Shown one piece after another: positions 1 to 8,391 of a stretch of 64,000 nt of DNA. Each line of letters starts with the position of its first letter. Position 1 is the stretch's first letter. The DNA lies in contig NZ_JALLPO010000004.1 of NCBI RefSeq assembly GCF_023276435.1, forward strand, positions 124,001-188,000, given 5' to 3'. Under the pieces are notes generated by a model that was not told the DNA's origin, ran no database searches, and saw only the letters and a program-made list of their open reading frames with translations. The DNA comes from Sphaerisporangium perillae (lineage in GTDB: Bacteria; Actinomycetota; Actinomycetes; Streptosporangiales; Streptosporangiaceae). The translations under genes and the position numbers were made by a program.

Positions 1-22
1 CAACGGAATAACGGAGGCGTGA

Positions 23-295
23 ATGGCTGTCACCGGTATTATCAGTGCGATCATCGTGGGTCTGGTGATCGGTGTGCTCGCGCGGCTTCTCATCCCCGGG
101 CGGCAGAACATCCCGATCTGGCTCACCATCGTGATCGGCATCGTCGCGGCTCTGATCGGCACGGCCATCGCCGGGGCTCTGGGAGTCGCCACCACCAGAG
201 GCATCGACTGGATAGAGCTCATCCTGCAGATCATCCTGGCGATCATCGGAGTCCTGCTGGCCAGCACCCTGTACGGCAAACGCAGGGTCACCTGA
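23..295 (+). CDS. GlsB/YeaQ/YmgE-family small membrane stress protein
   Basis: This 90-residue protein is almost entirely hydrophobic. It shows three membrane segments: about residues 3-22, 30-56 (with the small-residue stretch GIVAALIGTAIAGALG) and 66-84. Size, segment spacing and the short basic tail (GKRRVT) match the transglycosylase-associated/YeaQ family. Those are inner-membrane proteins induced in general stress, with no settled biochemical role. The ATG follows a clear GGAGG Shine-Dalgarno at 13-17, five bases upstream. It is followed by a perfect 15-bp hairpin, so it looks monocistronic. The family call rests on architecture and sequence feel. Confidence 0.85.
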   Translation: MAVTGIISAIIVGLVIGVLARLLIPGRQNIPIWLTIVIGIVAALIGTAIAGALGVATTRGIDWIELILQIILAIIGVLLASTLYGKRRVT

Positions 296-311
296 CCGGC
301 CCCCGCCGGCC

Positions 312-348
312 GCGAGCCCGCCGGGCCTCATCCGCCCGGCGGGCTCGC
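312..348 (+). terminator. Strong hairpin after the GlsB-like gene
   Basis: A perfect 15-bp inverted repeat (arms 312-326 and 334-348, starting GCGAGCCC) surrounds a 7-base loop. It lies 17 bp after the stop codon of the upstream gene. There is no T-tract, as is common for actinobacterial terminators. Confidence 0.6.
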
Positions 349-398
349 CCGCGACCCAGCCTCCCGCGGAGCCCGGCCTCCCCCCGGCGCTCCGCCCG

Positions 399-457
399 GA
401 ACGTCCCCCCGCCCGCACGCTTCGCTTCGAACGTCCCCCACCCGCAGGCTTCGCCTG
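399..457. repeat. Imperfect 30-bp tandem repeat in a 300-bp gene-free stretch
   Basis: Two adjacent copies of a roughly 30-bp unit (399-428 and 429-457) share GAACGTCCCCC, CCCGCA and GCTTCGC, with a few substitutions and a one-base indel. The gene-free interval 296-594 otherwise holds only the hairpin at 312-348 and the upstream region of the phosphatase gene. I see no convincing promoter hexamers or small gene in it. Confidence 0.55.
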
Positions 458-594
458 GAATGCCGGAACCGGTCGCCTCCGCGTCGGCGGGCGTTCAACC
501 ATCCGGGTAGCCCGCCTGCCTGTGCGGCAGGTGTTCACGCGGCCGACATCACGCACTCGCTCGCAGGTCAGCCGGGCAGCCTGCACTAATAGAC

Positions 595-2187
595 GTGGAC
601 CAGAACCCGTCACGCAGAGCGTTCCTGATCGCCGCCGCCGTCGCGGGAGCCGGCGGCCTGATGTCACCCGCCTCCGCCGGCGCGTCCACCACGACCCGGG
701 GGAGCGTCCAGGCGGCCCCGGCGGGCGCCGGCCGCATCGCACCGGACCCGTTCACGCTGGGCATCGCCTCCGGTGACCCGGCCGCCGACGGGTTCGTGCT
801 GTGGACCCGGCTCGCGCCCGACCCCCTCGCCCCCGACGGGCACGGCGGCATGCCGGCCCGGGACGCCGAGGTGGGGTGGCAGGTGGCCACCGACGAGCGT
901 TTCCGCCAGGTGGTGCGCACCGGCACCGCGACCGCCCGTCCCGGATCCGCGCACGCGGTGCACGTGGAGCTCCAGGGCCTCGAGCCGGGACGGGAGTACT
1001 TCTACCGCTTCCGCGCGGGCGGCCACCTCTCCCCGGCCGGACGCACCCGCACCGCGCCCGCCCCGGGCACCACGCCGGCGTCCTTCACCTTCGCGGCCGT
1101 GTCCTGCGCCCAGTACGAGCACGGCTACTACACGGCCTACCGCCGGATGGCGGAGCAGCACCCCGACCTGGTCGTCCACCTCGGCGACTACATCTACGAG
1201 TACTCCGGCGGCGTCTACACGGCGGCCCAGGGCAACGTGCGCGAGCACGTGGGCGGCAAGCTGCAGACGCTCGCCGATTACCGGACGCGGCACGCGCAGT
1301 ACAAGACCGACCCCGACCTCCAGCGCGCCCACCTCAACAGCCCCTGGCTGGTGATCTTCGACGATCACGAGGTCGAGAACAACTGGGCCGGCGACAACCC
1401 GGGCACGCTCGTCCCCGGCTTCGCCGCACGCAAGGCGGCGGGCTTCCAGGCGTACTACGAGCACATGCCGCTGCGCAGGTCCGCCGTCGCCCGGGGCCAC
1501 GGCATCAGGATCAACCGGAGGGTCTCGTGGGGATCCCTCGCGACGTTCCACCTGCTCGACAGCCGGCAGTTCCGCGACGAGCAGCCGTGCGACGACGGCA
1601 TGCGCTCCGGATGCGACGAGCGTCTCGGCCAGGAGCGCGTCATGCTCGGAGCCGACCAGATGAAGTGGCTGGCCGAAGGGCTGTCGTCGGCGCCCGGCGC
1701 CTGGAACCTCATCGCCCAGCAGGTCATCGTCGGCCAGCGCGACTACCACCTCGGCCCCGGCAGGGAGCTGAACGTGGACGCCTGGGACGGCTACCCGGCC
1801 GAGCGCGACAGGCTGCTGGCCACCCTCGCCTCCTCGCCGGCGGGCGACTCCATCGTGCTCACCGGCGACGCCCACGTGGCCTCCGCCTCCGACCTGCCGG
1901 CCGACTTCGACGACCCGGACTCCGCGCGGGTCGGCGTCGAGCTGGTGGCCACCTCCATCTCCAGCGACGGGGACGGCTACCACGACCCGGCCAGGGACGC
2001 CGCGCTGGTCGCCGAGAACCCTCACCTGAAGTTCGTCAACGAGCGCCGCGGCTACATCATGTGCGACGCCACCCCGGACGAGCTGAAGGCCGACTTCCGC
2101 ACCCTCGACTACATCAGCCGCAAAGGCGCCCCCGCCAGAACCGCCGCCACCTTCACCATCCCCGCCGGCGAACGCACCCTCACCTGA
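595..2187 (+). CDS. phoD: Secreted alkaline phosphatase D (PhoD-type metallophosphatase)
   Basis: The 530-residue protein starts with a twin-arginine signal (SRRAFLIAAAVAGAGG, residues 6-21), so it should be exported folded by Tat. A PhoD N-terminal domain (about 50-160) precedes the phosphatase domain. Visible metal-site landmarks are SCAQYEHGYY (C171), VVHLGDYIYEY (D198, Y199), IFDDHEVENNW (D256-D257-H258) and LTGDAHV near residue 420. PhoD enzymes hydrolyse phosphomono- and diesters outside the cell, using iron and calcium, usually during phosphate starvation. Translation starts at GTG without an obvious Shine-Dalgarno; the next in-frame Met would destroy the signal peptide. No clear Pho box is visible upstream. 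Confidence 0.93.
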   Translation: MDQNPSRRAFLIAAAVAGAGGLMSPASAGASTTTRGSVQAAPAGAGRIAPDPFTLGIASGDPAADGFVLWTRLAPDPLAPDGHGGMPARDAEVGWQVATDERFRQVVRTGTATARPGSAHAVHVELQGLEPGREYFYRFRAGGHLSPAGRTRTAPAPGTTPASFTFAAVSCAQYEHGYYTAYRRMAEQHPDLVVHLGDYIYEYSGGVYTAAQGNVREHVGGKLQTLADYRTRHAQYKTDPDLQRAHLNSPWLVIFDDHEVENNWAGDNPGTLVPGFAARKAAGFQAYYEHMPLRRSAVARGHGIRINRRVSWGSLATFHLLDSRQFRDEQPCDDGMRSGCDERLGQERVMLGADQMKWLAEGLSSAPGAWNLIAQQVIVGQRDYHLGPGRELNVDAWDGYPAERDRLLATLASSPAGDSIVLTGDAHVASASDLPADFDDPDSARVGVELVATSISSDGDGYHDPARDAALVAENPHLKFVNERRGYIMCDATPDELKADFRTLDYISRKGAPARTAATFTIPAGERTLT

Positions 2188-2300
2188 CCCCGAGTGGGAG
2201 CCGGCCGGCATTCCCGGCTGGGCGGCGACAGGCGCCGGCCCGCCATGGCCGGCGTCGAGGGCGGCGCAGTTCCCTGAGTCAACCCTATTCGCAGCACGCC

Positions 2301-3845
2301 TCAGGAGGTGACGGCGAAGCCGAAGAGGCCGGTGGATTGACCTGAGAGCGGGTGGGCGCCGGTCGTGCGCAGGCCGGTGTAGGAGCCTTTGCGGGGCTTC
2401 GAGGGGATCAGGGTGACGCGGCCGGCGCCGGGTGAGCCGATGGTCAGGCCGGAGCGGGTGATGGCCACCGAGGAGCCGTACAGGTCGCCGGGGTGGCCGG
2501 GCCGTCCCTTCAGCAGCACGTGGTGCCGGGCGGTCAGCCCGCCGGTGCGGGTGCCGGGGAGGACCAGGACGGTGTTGCCGCCGGGAAGGCCGATGGCCAG
2601 TTCGGCGTCGCCGTCGCCGTTGAGGTCGCCGGCGGCGAGCGCCGAGCCGAGCCGGTCGGTGTTGAGGCTCTTGCCCCTGATGCCCTTGGTCTTGCGCGAC
2701 CAGAACTCGCCGCCGATCGCGGTGAGCCCCCGGGACGTGCCGTACAGGACGTGCACGCCGCCGTTGCCGTACATGGGGCCGTCCTGGAAGGCGTCCAGGC
2801 CCTCACCGGGGACGCCGATGGCCAGGTCGTCGCGGCCGTCGTGGTCGAAGTCGCCGGCCGCGAGCGCCGCGCCGAAGGAGTCCCACTTCTCGGCCTCGCC
2901 GGGCACGCCGGGGCTGTTCTGGTTGTAGACGCCGGCCTGCCGGGCCCGCAGGTCGGCGATGACGACCAGGCCACCGCCGGAGGTGGTGGCGCCGATGGTG
3001 TGGCTGGGCGCGCCGACGGCCAGTTCGGCCTTGCCGTCGCCGTCGAAGTCGCCCACCGCGAGGGCGGCCCCGAACTGGTCGGTCTCGAGGTGGTCCTGCG
3101 CGACCCAGGAGGTGGCCTGGGTGATGAGGGTTCCCTTGCCGGAGGCCGCGCGCCCCTTGAGGCCGAAGATCCCGGCGCCGCCGCCCTCGGACAGGCCGGG
3201 GATGCCGACCACCAACTCGTCGTCGCCGTCGCCGTCCAGATCGCCGGCGGCCAGCGCGGCGCCGAACCGGTCGGTGTCGCGTGAACGGCCGAGGCGGGTG
3301 ACGTCGAGGGTCCCGGCCGCCCGGAGGCCGTTCGCCGTGCCGCGCAGCAGGTACACGATGCCGTTGCCGTCGGCGCCGTCGGGCACCGGCGTGCCGGCGA
3401 ACTCCTCCGACGCGCCGATCGCCAGGTCGGCGCAGCCGTCCCCGTCGAAGTCGCCCGCGACCACCGCGGAGCCGAACGAGTCGCCGGGTTCGGGGGTGCC
3501 GGGCAGCCCGTGGGTTCCCTGGGAGAGCACGGCGGCCTTCTTGGTGCCGTCGTACAGCGTGACGGTGCCCGCGCGCGCCTGCCCGTCCACGGTGTCGTAC
3601 GGCGCGGCCACGGCGAGATAGGCGGTGTCGCACTCCTTGCCGGGCGCACGGGCCGGCACCACGGCCTGGGCGGCTACCGCGCGGTCCGGCACGGCGGAGG
3701 CGGACATGGAATGGGCCGATATGGCAGGGGAGAGGGCGGTGGGTGTGGCGCGGGCGGTCTGGGCCTGGGCGGCGGGTGGAGGGAGCAGGGGGACGACCAC
3801 GAGGGTCGCGGCGGCGAGGAGGCGGGACGCGCGCGAGGCACTCAT
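2301..3845 (-). CDS. Secreted FG-GAP (integrin-alpha-like) repeat protein
   Basis: The protein has 514 residues when started at the ATG that gives a clean signal peptide (MSASRASRLLAAATLVVVPLLPP, ending near AQA), with a GGAG element just upstream. The open frame extends another 44 codons 5' but lacks secretion features there. The body is a run of FG-GAP blades, each with an Asp-rich calcium loop: DFDGDGCADLAIG, DLDGDGDDELVVG, DFDGDGKAELAVG, DFDHDGRDDLAIG and DLNGDGDAELAIG. Such repeats fold as a seven-bladed propeller. No catalytic domain is seen; an extracellular or cell-wall binding role is inferred. It is convergent with phoD. Confidence 0.9.
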   Translation of the reverse strand: MSASRASRLLAAATLVVVPLLPPPAAQAQTARATPTALSPAISAHSMSASAVPDRAVAAQAVVPARAPGKECDTAYLAVAAPYDTVDGQARAGTVTLYDGTKKAAVLSQGTHGLPGTPEPGDSFGSAVVAGDFDGDGCADLAIGASEEFAGTPVPDGADGNGIVYLLRGTANGLRAAGTLDVTRLGRSRDTDRFGAALAAGDLDGDGDDELVVGIPGLSEGGGAGIFGLKGRAASGKGTLITQATSWVAQDHLETDQFGAALAVGDFDGDGKAELAVGAPSHTIGATTSGGGLVVIADLRARQAGVYNQNSPGVPGEAEKWDSFGAALAAGDFDHDGRDDLAIGVPGEGLDAFQDGPMYGNGGVHVLYGTSRGLTAIGGEFWSRKTKGIRGKSLNTDRLGSALAAGDLNGDGDAELAIGLPGGNTVLVLPGTRTGGLTARHHVLLKGRPGHPGDLYGSSVAITRSGLTIGSPGAGRVTLIPSKPRKGSYTGLRTTGAHPLSGQSTGLFGFAVTS

Positions 3846-4035
3846 ACTCCGGATCGTCCCCGCAGACCTGGACATCCGGCTCACAGCAGCATGAAGTCCC
3901 CACGTCGGTCGGCTGAACGGAACGTCAGATCCCGCCGTCCGGCGGCCGTGGCCCCTGACCTGCGCGGTAGCGCCCACGCCCGCGGGACGCGTTGGATCTC
4001 CCGTTGACGGCTGTTGTCAGGACGGCCCGGAGGCT

Positions 4036-4093
4036 CTACAACTGATCGCGAAGATGTTCTTCACCCCTACGACTGATCGTCGAAATGTTCTTC
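4036..4093. promoter_or_regulatory. Paired direct repeats upstream of the glycosidase/phosphoesterase gene
   Basis: Two 27-bp copies (4036-4062 and 4067-4093) start 31 bp apart, about three helical turns. Both begin CTAC, contain ACTGATCG and end ATGTTCTTC, with four substitutions. The first contains the inverted repeat GAAGA-TGT-TCTTC and the second CGAA-N6-TTCG. They sit 90-145 bp before the ATG at 4180, within the 334-bp divergent interval 3846-4179, which otherwise shows nothing. This looks like a tandem operator for an unknown regulator. Confidence 0.45.
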
Positions 4094-4179
4094 GCGATGT
4101 CACCGGTATGTCATGACATGGACCCAAGATCGGCTCCGTGTCTGTCTACCTTCAGGCCCGTTCGTACTTGGAGGTGGAA

Positions 4180-7100
4180 ATGCGTAATCTCGCGCGCGCG
4201 GTCGCCGTGGCGCTCGTCATCGGTCTTCCCGGGGTGGCCCAGGGAACGGCACAGGCCGACGCTCCGAGAGCGGGGCGGCCCGACTACCAGACGACCGTTC
4301 CCGGCGTCTCGGTAGAGGCGGGCAGAACCGATCGGACGGTGGCCCCGGGCATCGTCCTCACCACCTTCGACACCTTCGGGCGCGACGGCTGGACGCGGGC
4401 CCACGTGCTGAACGCCGACCTGTCGGGCCCAGGGGTGGACGTCGGCCTGGTCGGCGGCAGGCTGACCGAGACCCAGCCGCTGTCGAAGGCCGCGGACGCG
4501 CGGTCGGCGGTCGCCGCGGTCAACGGCGACTACTACGACATCAACGACACCAACGCCGTCATCGGGCCCGAGGTCAGGGACGGCGAGCTGCGCAAGGCCA
4601 CCAGCCAGGGCCGCACGGTCGCCGCCGTCGGGGAGGACAAGGTCGCGCGGCTCGCGAACGCCCTGCTGGAGGGCACGGTCACGGTCGCGGGCACCGGCCA
4701 CCCGGTCGCGAGCCTGAACACCGCAGCCATCCCCGCCAATGCCGTCACCGTCTTCACCGACCAGTGGGGCCCGGGCAATCGCACCCTGATCCCGCACTCC
4801 GGCGCCCTGACCGAGCTGGTGGTCACCGGCGGAGCCGTCACCGCCGTCAACGCCGCGGTCACGAACACCCCCGTGCCGGACGGCGGCCTGGTCGTCGTCG
4901 GCCAGGGGGCCGCCGCGGCCACGCTCGCCGCCGCCAAGCCCGGCGACGCCGTCGCCCTGGACGTGGGGCTGCGCACCGACTCACCGGCGAAGCTGCGGAC
5001 GGCGCTCGGCAGCGGCGAGGTGCTCGTACGCGACGGCCAGGCCATCGACTTCCCGCCGTCGACCGGCAACGACGCACCCAAGCCGCGCACCGCGATCGGC
5101 TGGGCCGACGGCGGCCGCCGGCTCCTGCTCGTGACGGTGGACGGCTCGGCCAACTTCTCGGCCGGGCTGAGCTTCGACGAGACCGCCAAGCTGCTCGTGC
5201 GGCTCGGCGCCCGCGAGGCGTTCATGCTGGACGGCGGAGGCTCCTCCGACATCGTGGCCCGTACCCCAGGAGACGCCGGGGTCAGCGTGGTCAACACCCC
5301 CTCAGACGGCGGCGAGCGGCTGATCCCGAGCGGGGTGGGCCTGTACGCGGCCAAGGGCTCTGGCACGCCGAAGGGCCTCGCGGTGCGCGCGAGCGCGGCG
5401 CGCGTGTTCCCCGGCCTGACCGTGCGGGTGTCTGCCGCGGGGTACGACGAGACCTACGCCCCCGCCGACCTCGGCGGAGACCGTGTGAGATGGGACGCGG
5501 GCCGGCTGGGCGAGGTGCGCGACGGCGTCCTGCGCGCCGAGCGCTCCGGCGAGGGCGATCTGACGGCCCGGGCCGGACGGGCGCGCGGGCACACCGATCT
5601 TCGCGTGCTCGGCGAGCTGTCCACCGCGAAGTTCACCGCCGCGAGCCTGACCCTGGAGACCGGCGACTCGACGGTGGTCGGAGTGCGCGGATACGACGCC
5701 GACGGGTTCGACGCGCCGGTCGCCGCCCGCGACGCCGATCTGGAGTACGACTCCGCGGTGGTCAAGGTCGAGGCCAGGGACGACGGGTCGCTCACGGTCA
5801 CCGGGCTGGACGCGCCCGGCGGAACGGCCACCGTCGTCACCGCGAGCGTGCAGGGCAAGGTGGCGCGGCTGCCCGTCGTGGTCGGCCTGAAACGCCAGTC
5901 GCTGGCCGAGTTCGAGGCGGGCGAGACATGGGCGGCCTCCGCCTCCAAGGCCGTCGCCTCGGTCGCGGCCGTGGACGGATCCGACCGGCCCGGCGCCCCG
6001 GCGGGGAACCGGGCGCTCGCGCTGAGGTACGACTTCACCGGGACCTCTGGGACCTCCGCCGCGTACGCGGTGGCCAAGCCCTCGGCGCTGACCCTCCCGC
6101 ACGGCACCAGGCGCCTCGGCGTGTGGGCGTACGGGGACGGCAAGAAGCACTGGCTGCGCGCGACCCTGCGCTCGCAGGGGACGACGAACGTGCCCTTCAC
6201 CTTCGCGGCCGTCGTCGACTGGACGGGCTGGAAGTGGGTGGAGGGCACGCTGCCCGCCGGGTTCTCCGAGCCGATCACCCTCAACAACCTCTACGTCGTG
6301 GAGACCTCGAACCTGGCCAAGGACGCGGGCGAGCTCAGGTTCGACGCGCTCACCGCGCTGGTCGGCCAGGAGGCCACGGCGGACACGACCGTCGGCTCCG
6401 ACCCGTTCGTCCTGCGGCAGGCGGACATCGGCAAGGATCGCTGGCGCTTCGCCGTCATGTCGGACCTGCACGTGAGCGCGGCGGCGGGGCCATCCTCGTT
6501 CGCGGCGCAGCAGGCCGCGGCGGCGCTACGGCAGGCGGTCGCCGCTAAGCCGGACTTCATCCTGATAAATGGTGACTTCGTGGATAGCAATGCGCCGGCG
6601 GACTTCGCCTTCGCGGAGCAGATCCTGAAGGACAACGTGCCCGCGGACATTCCCGTGCACTGGACTCCCGGCAACCACGAGTCCGGCGCGACGGCGACCG
6701 GGACCCTGGACGCGTTCCTCGCCACCGGCCGGCCGGCCCACCAGGTGTTCGACCACAAGGGCACCCGCTTCGTCCTGATGAACACCACGCTCGGCGGGCT
6801 GCGGATCTCCGACTGGTCGCAGGTGCCCGAGCTCCGCGACGAACTGGCGAAGGCGGAGAAGGACCGCTCGGTGAAGTCGCTGGCGCTGGTGTTCCACCAC
6901 CCGCTGCACGACCCCTCCGGAGCGGGCGGCTCGCAGTTCTCCGACCAGCTGGAGGCCGGCCTGATGGAGAAGTGGCTGGCCGGATTCCGCGAGAGCGCCG
7001 GCAAGCCTGTCGCGGTGTTCAGCGGCCACGCCCACACCGCGGCCGTCACCAGGGTGGACGGCGTGGCCGAGATCAACACCCCGGCCGTGGGCAAGACCCC

Positions 7101-7557
7101 CTACAGCTCGCCGGACAAGGGCGGATTCTTCGGCTGGATGCTCGTCGGCGTTGACCCCCGGCCCGGCGAGGTCAAGGCGGGCCTGCCGAGCCCGGCGACG
7201 CGTGAATGGCTGACGGCACGGGTGAACCCGCTGTTCGACAAGCTCTCCCTCTCGGCGCCGGGCGCGCTGACCGTGGGAGCGAGCGAGGAGGTCTCGGCCA
7301 CCGGGACCACGACGGCCTTCGGGCTCACCTTCCCCCTCCGGTACCCGGCCAGCGTGACCTGGAGCGGGGACCGGGCCCTCGCGGTCGCCGAGTCGCCGCG
7401 GGAGGCCAAGGACGCGGCGCGGCGGCACGGCGTGGTGGCGGTGCTCGACCTGTCGGCCGGCCGGCTCACCGCCGTGCGTCCAGGGCAGGCGACCCTCACC
7501 GTCTCCTCGGGCGACCGGTCCACCTCGGCCACCGTCACGGTGACCGCCGCGACCTGA
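4180..7557 (+). CDS. Secreted phosphodiester glycosidase fused to calcineurin-like phosphoesterase
   Basis: The protein has 1125 residues from the ATG behind GGAGGT at 4170-4175; a GTG 14 codons upstream is less likely because the signal peptide (MRNLARAVAVALVIGLPGVAQG) begins here. Residues about 90-390 form a NAGPA-type phosphodiester glycosidase domain, with VNGDYYDINDTNAVIGPE near 117 and MLDGGGSSDIVAR near 349. A middle beta-rich region follows (about 400-740). Residues about 755-960 form a metallophosphoesterase with the full motif set: SDLHVS, NGDFVDS, GNHESG, FHHPLHD and SGHAHTA. A C-terminal Ig-like BIG-type module ends the protein. NAGPA domains cleave GlcNAc-phosphodiester caps, so one polypeptide could uncap and then dephosphorylate a glycopolymer; that coupling is inferred. 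Confidence 0.9.
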   Translation: MRNLARAVAVALVIGLPGVAQGTAQADAPRAGRPDYQTTVPGVSVEAGRTDRTVAPGIVLTTFDTFGRDGWTRAHVLNADLSGPGVDVGLVGGRLTETQPLSKAADARSAVAAVNGDYYDINDTNAVIGPEVRDGELRKATSQGRTVAAVGEDKVARLANALLEGTVTVAGTGHPVASLNTAAIPANAVTVFTDQWGPGNRTLIPHSGALTELVVTGGAVTAVNAAVTNTPVPDGGLVVVGQGAAAATLAAAKPGDAVALDVGLRTDSPAKLRTALGSGEVLVRDGQAIDFPPSTGNDAPKPRTAIGWADGGRRLLLVTVDGSANFSAGLSFDETAKLLVRLGAREAFMLDGGGSSDIVARTPGDAGVSVVNTPSDGGERLIPSGVGLYAAKGSGTPKGLAVRASAARVFPGLTVRVSAAGYDETYAPADLGGDRVRWDAGRLGEVRDGVLRAERSGEGDLTARAGRARGHTDLRVLGELSTAKFTAASLTLETGDSTVVGVRGYDADGFDAPVAARDADLEYDSAVVKVEARDDGSLTVTGLDAPGGTATVVTASVQGKVARLPVVVGLKRQSLAEFEAGETWAASASKAVASVAAVDGSDRPGAPAGNRALALRYDFTGTSGTSAAYAVAKPSALTLPHGTRRLGVWAYGDGKKHWLRATLRSQGTTNVPFTFAAVVDWTGWKWVEGTLPAGFSEPITLNNLYVVETSNLAKDAGELRFDALTALVGQEATADTTVGSDPFVLRQADIGKDRWRFAVMSDLHVSAAAGPSSFAAQQAAAALRQAVAAKPDFILINGDFVDSNAPADFAFAEQILKDNVPADIPVHWTPGNHESGATATGTLDAFLATGRPAHQVFDHKGTRFVLMNTTLGGLRISDWSQVPELRDELAKAEKDRSVKSLALVFHHPLHDPSGAGGSQFSDQLEAGLMEKWLAGFRESAGKPVAVFSGHAHTAAVTRVDGVAEINTPAVGKTPYSSPDKGGFFGWMLVGVDPRPGEVKAGLPSPATREWLTARVNPLFDKLSLSAPGALTVGASEEVSATGTTTAFGLTFPLRYPASVTWSGDRALAVAESPREAKDAARRHGVVAVLDLSAGRLTAVRPGQATLTVSSGDRSTSATVTVTAAT

Positions 7558-7588
7558 ACCCCCGGCGAGCACGCCCACCCCGAAGCCG

Positions 7589-8140
7589 TCAGCCCTTCCC
7601 GCCGCTCGCCGGGGTGGGAAGGGCGAAGGCCACCGCCTTGCCGGCCGCGCCGCCCACGGACATCGTGGTCGGGTAGGCGTAGCAGTGGCCATGGGACAGC
7701 CGGTGGGCCAGCAGCAGCCCCCGGCCGCTCTCCGCGAACGGCGCCAGGTCGACCAGCGTGGCCGCCTGCAGGCCGGTCAGGATGGCCGGGATCTCGCCCA
7801 GCTCCCGGCCGCCGTCCACCATCTCGCACCACATCGGGATGCCGCTCAGGCAGTGGATCCGCAGCTCGTACGGCCCGTGCGCGTGCTTCTCGGCGTTGGC
7901 GGCGAGCTCGGCCACGATGATCTCGGCGTCCCCGATGCCCTCGTCGGTCACCCCGGCCCTGGACAGGGCCTCGCGCACCGCCGCGCGGGCGCAGCGCGAG
8001 GCCGAGCCCGGCCGCAGCATCGTCACCAGCACCCGGAAGGTGTCCTGGAAGGGGACCTGGGGGCCGTCGGGCGGCCGTTCCCGCGCCAGGACCCCGGTGC
8101 GGTGGTGAGCCTCCTTCGGGACGGGCTGCTCGGCGCGCAT
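7589..8140 (-). CDS. ATP-binding protein, RsbW/anti-sigma-like GHKL ATPase
   Basis: A 183-residue single-domain HATPase_c_2 protein. The N-box reads IIVAELAANAEKHAHGPY and a G-rich element (FAESGRGLLLAHRLS) follows in the second half, the usual layout of the small actinobacterial ATP-binding proteins related to SpoIIAB/RsbW. Family members act as serine kinases or anti-sigma factors, or pair with XRE regulators; the divergent neighbour at 8392 is such an XRE regulator. AAGGAG precedes the ATG by ten bases. A CCCCGGCGAG/CTCGCCGGGG stem with a long loop (about 7560-7616) spans the 3' end and could serve as a shared terminator with the convergent gene. Confidence 0.85.
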   Translation of the reverse strand: MRAEQPVPKEAHHRTGVLARERPPDGPQVPFQDTFRVLVTMLRPGSASRCARAAVREALSRAGVTDEGIGDAEIIVAELAANAEKHAHGPYELRIHCLSGIPMWCEMVDGGRELGEIPAILTGLQAATLVDLAPFAESGRGLLLAHRLSHGHCYAYPTTMSVGGAAGKAVAFALPTPASGGKG

Positions 8141-8391
8141 GGGCTGATCACTCCTTGGGCTTGTCTACCGATGAGCCGGCGGAGGATGCGCGCGGTGATC
8201 CCCCGGGATTGGCCTCCATGGTGGGGCACCTGCGCCAATGGTGGTAAGCCGCCTCACCGATACCCATCTCCGGTCTCCTTCGATCGGTGGAGCCGATCTG
8301 CCCGGGCGATCGGTCCGACCGTTATCCCCTCCGAAACCCCGCGGCACCTGGTTACCTGAGAGGTCAGCACAGTTCACTGTGGAAGGTCGGC

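Noticed and set aside
530-594. Possible PhoP (Pho) box upstream of phoD
   Set aside because: A single GTTCACG element is seen but not the required pair of 11-bp direct units.
664-2211. 515-codon frame antisense to phoD
   Set aside because: Shadow frame with V/G/R-rich sequence and no recognisable domain.
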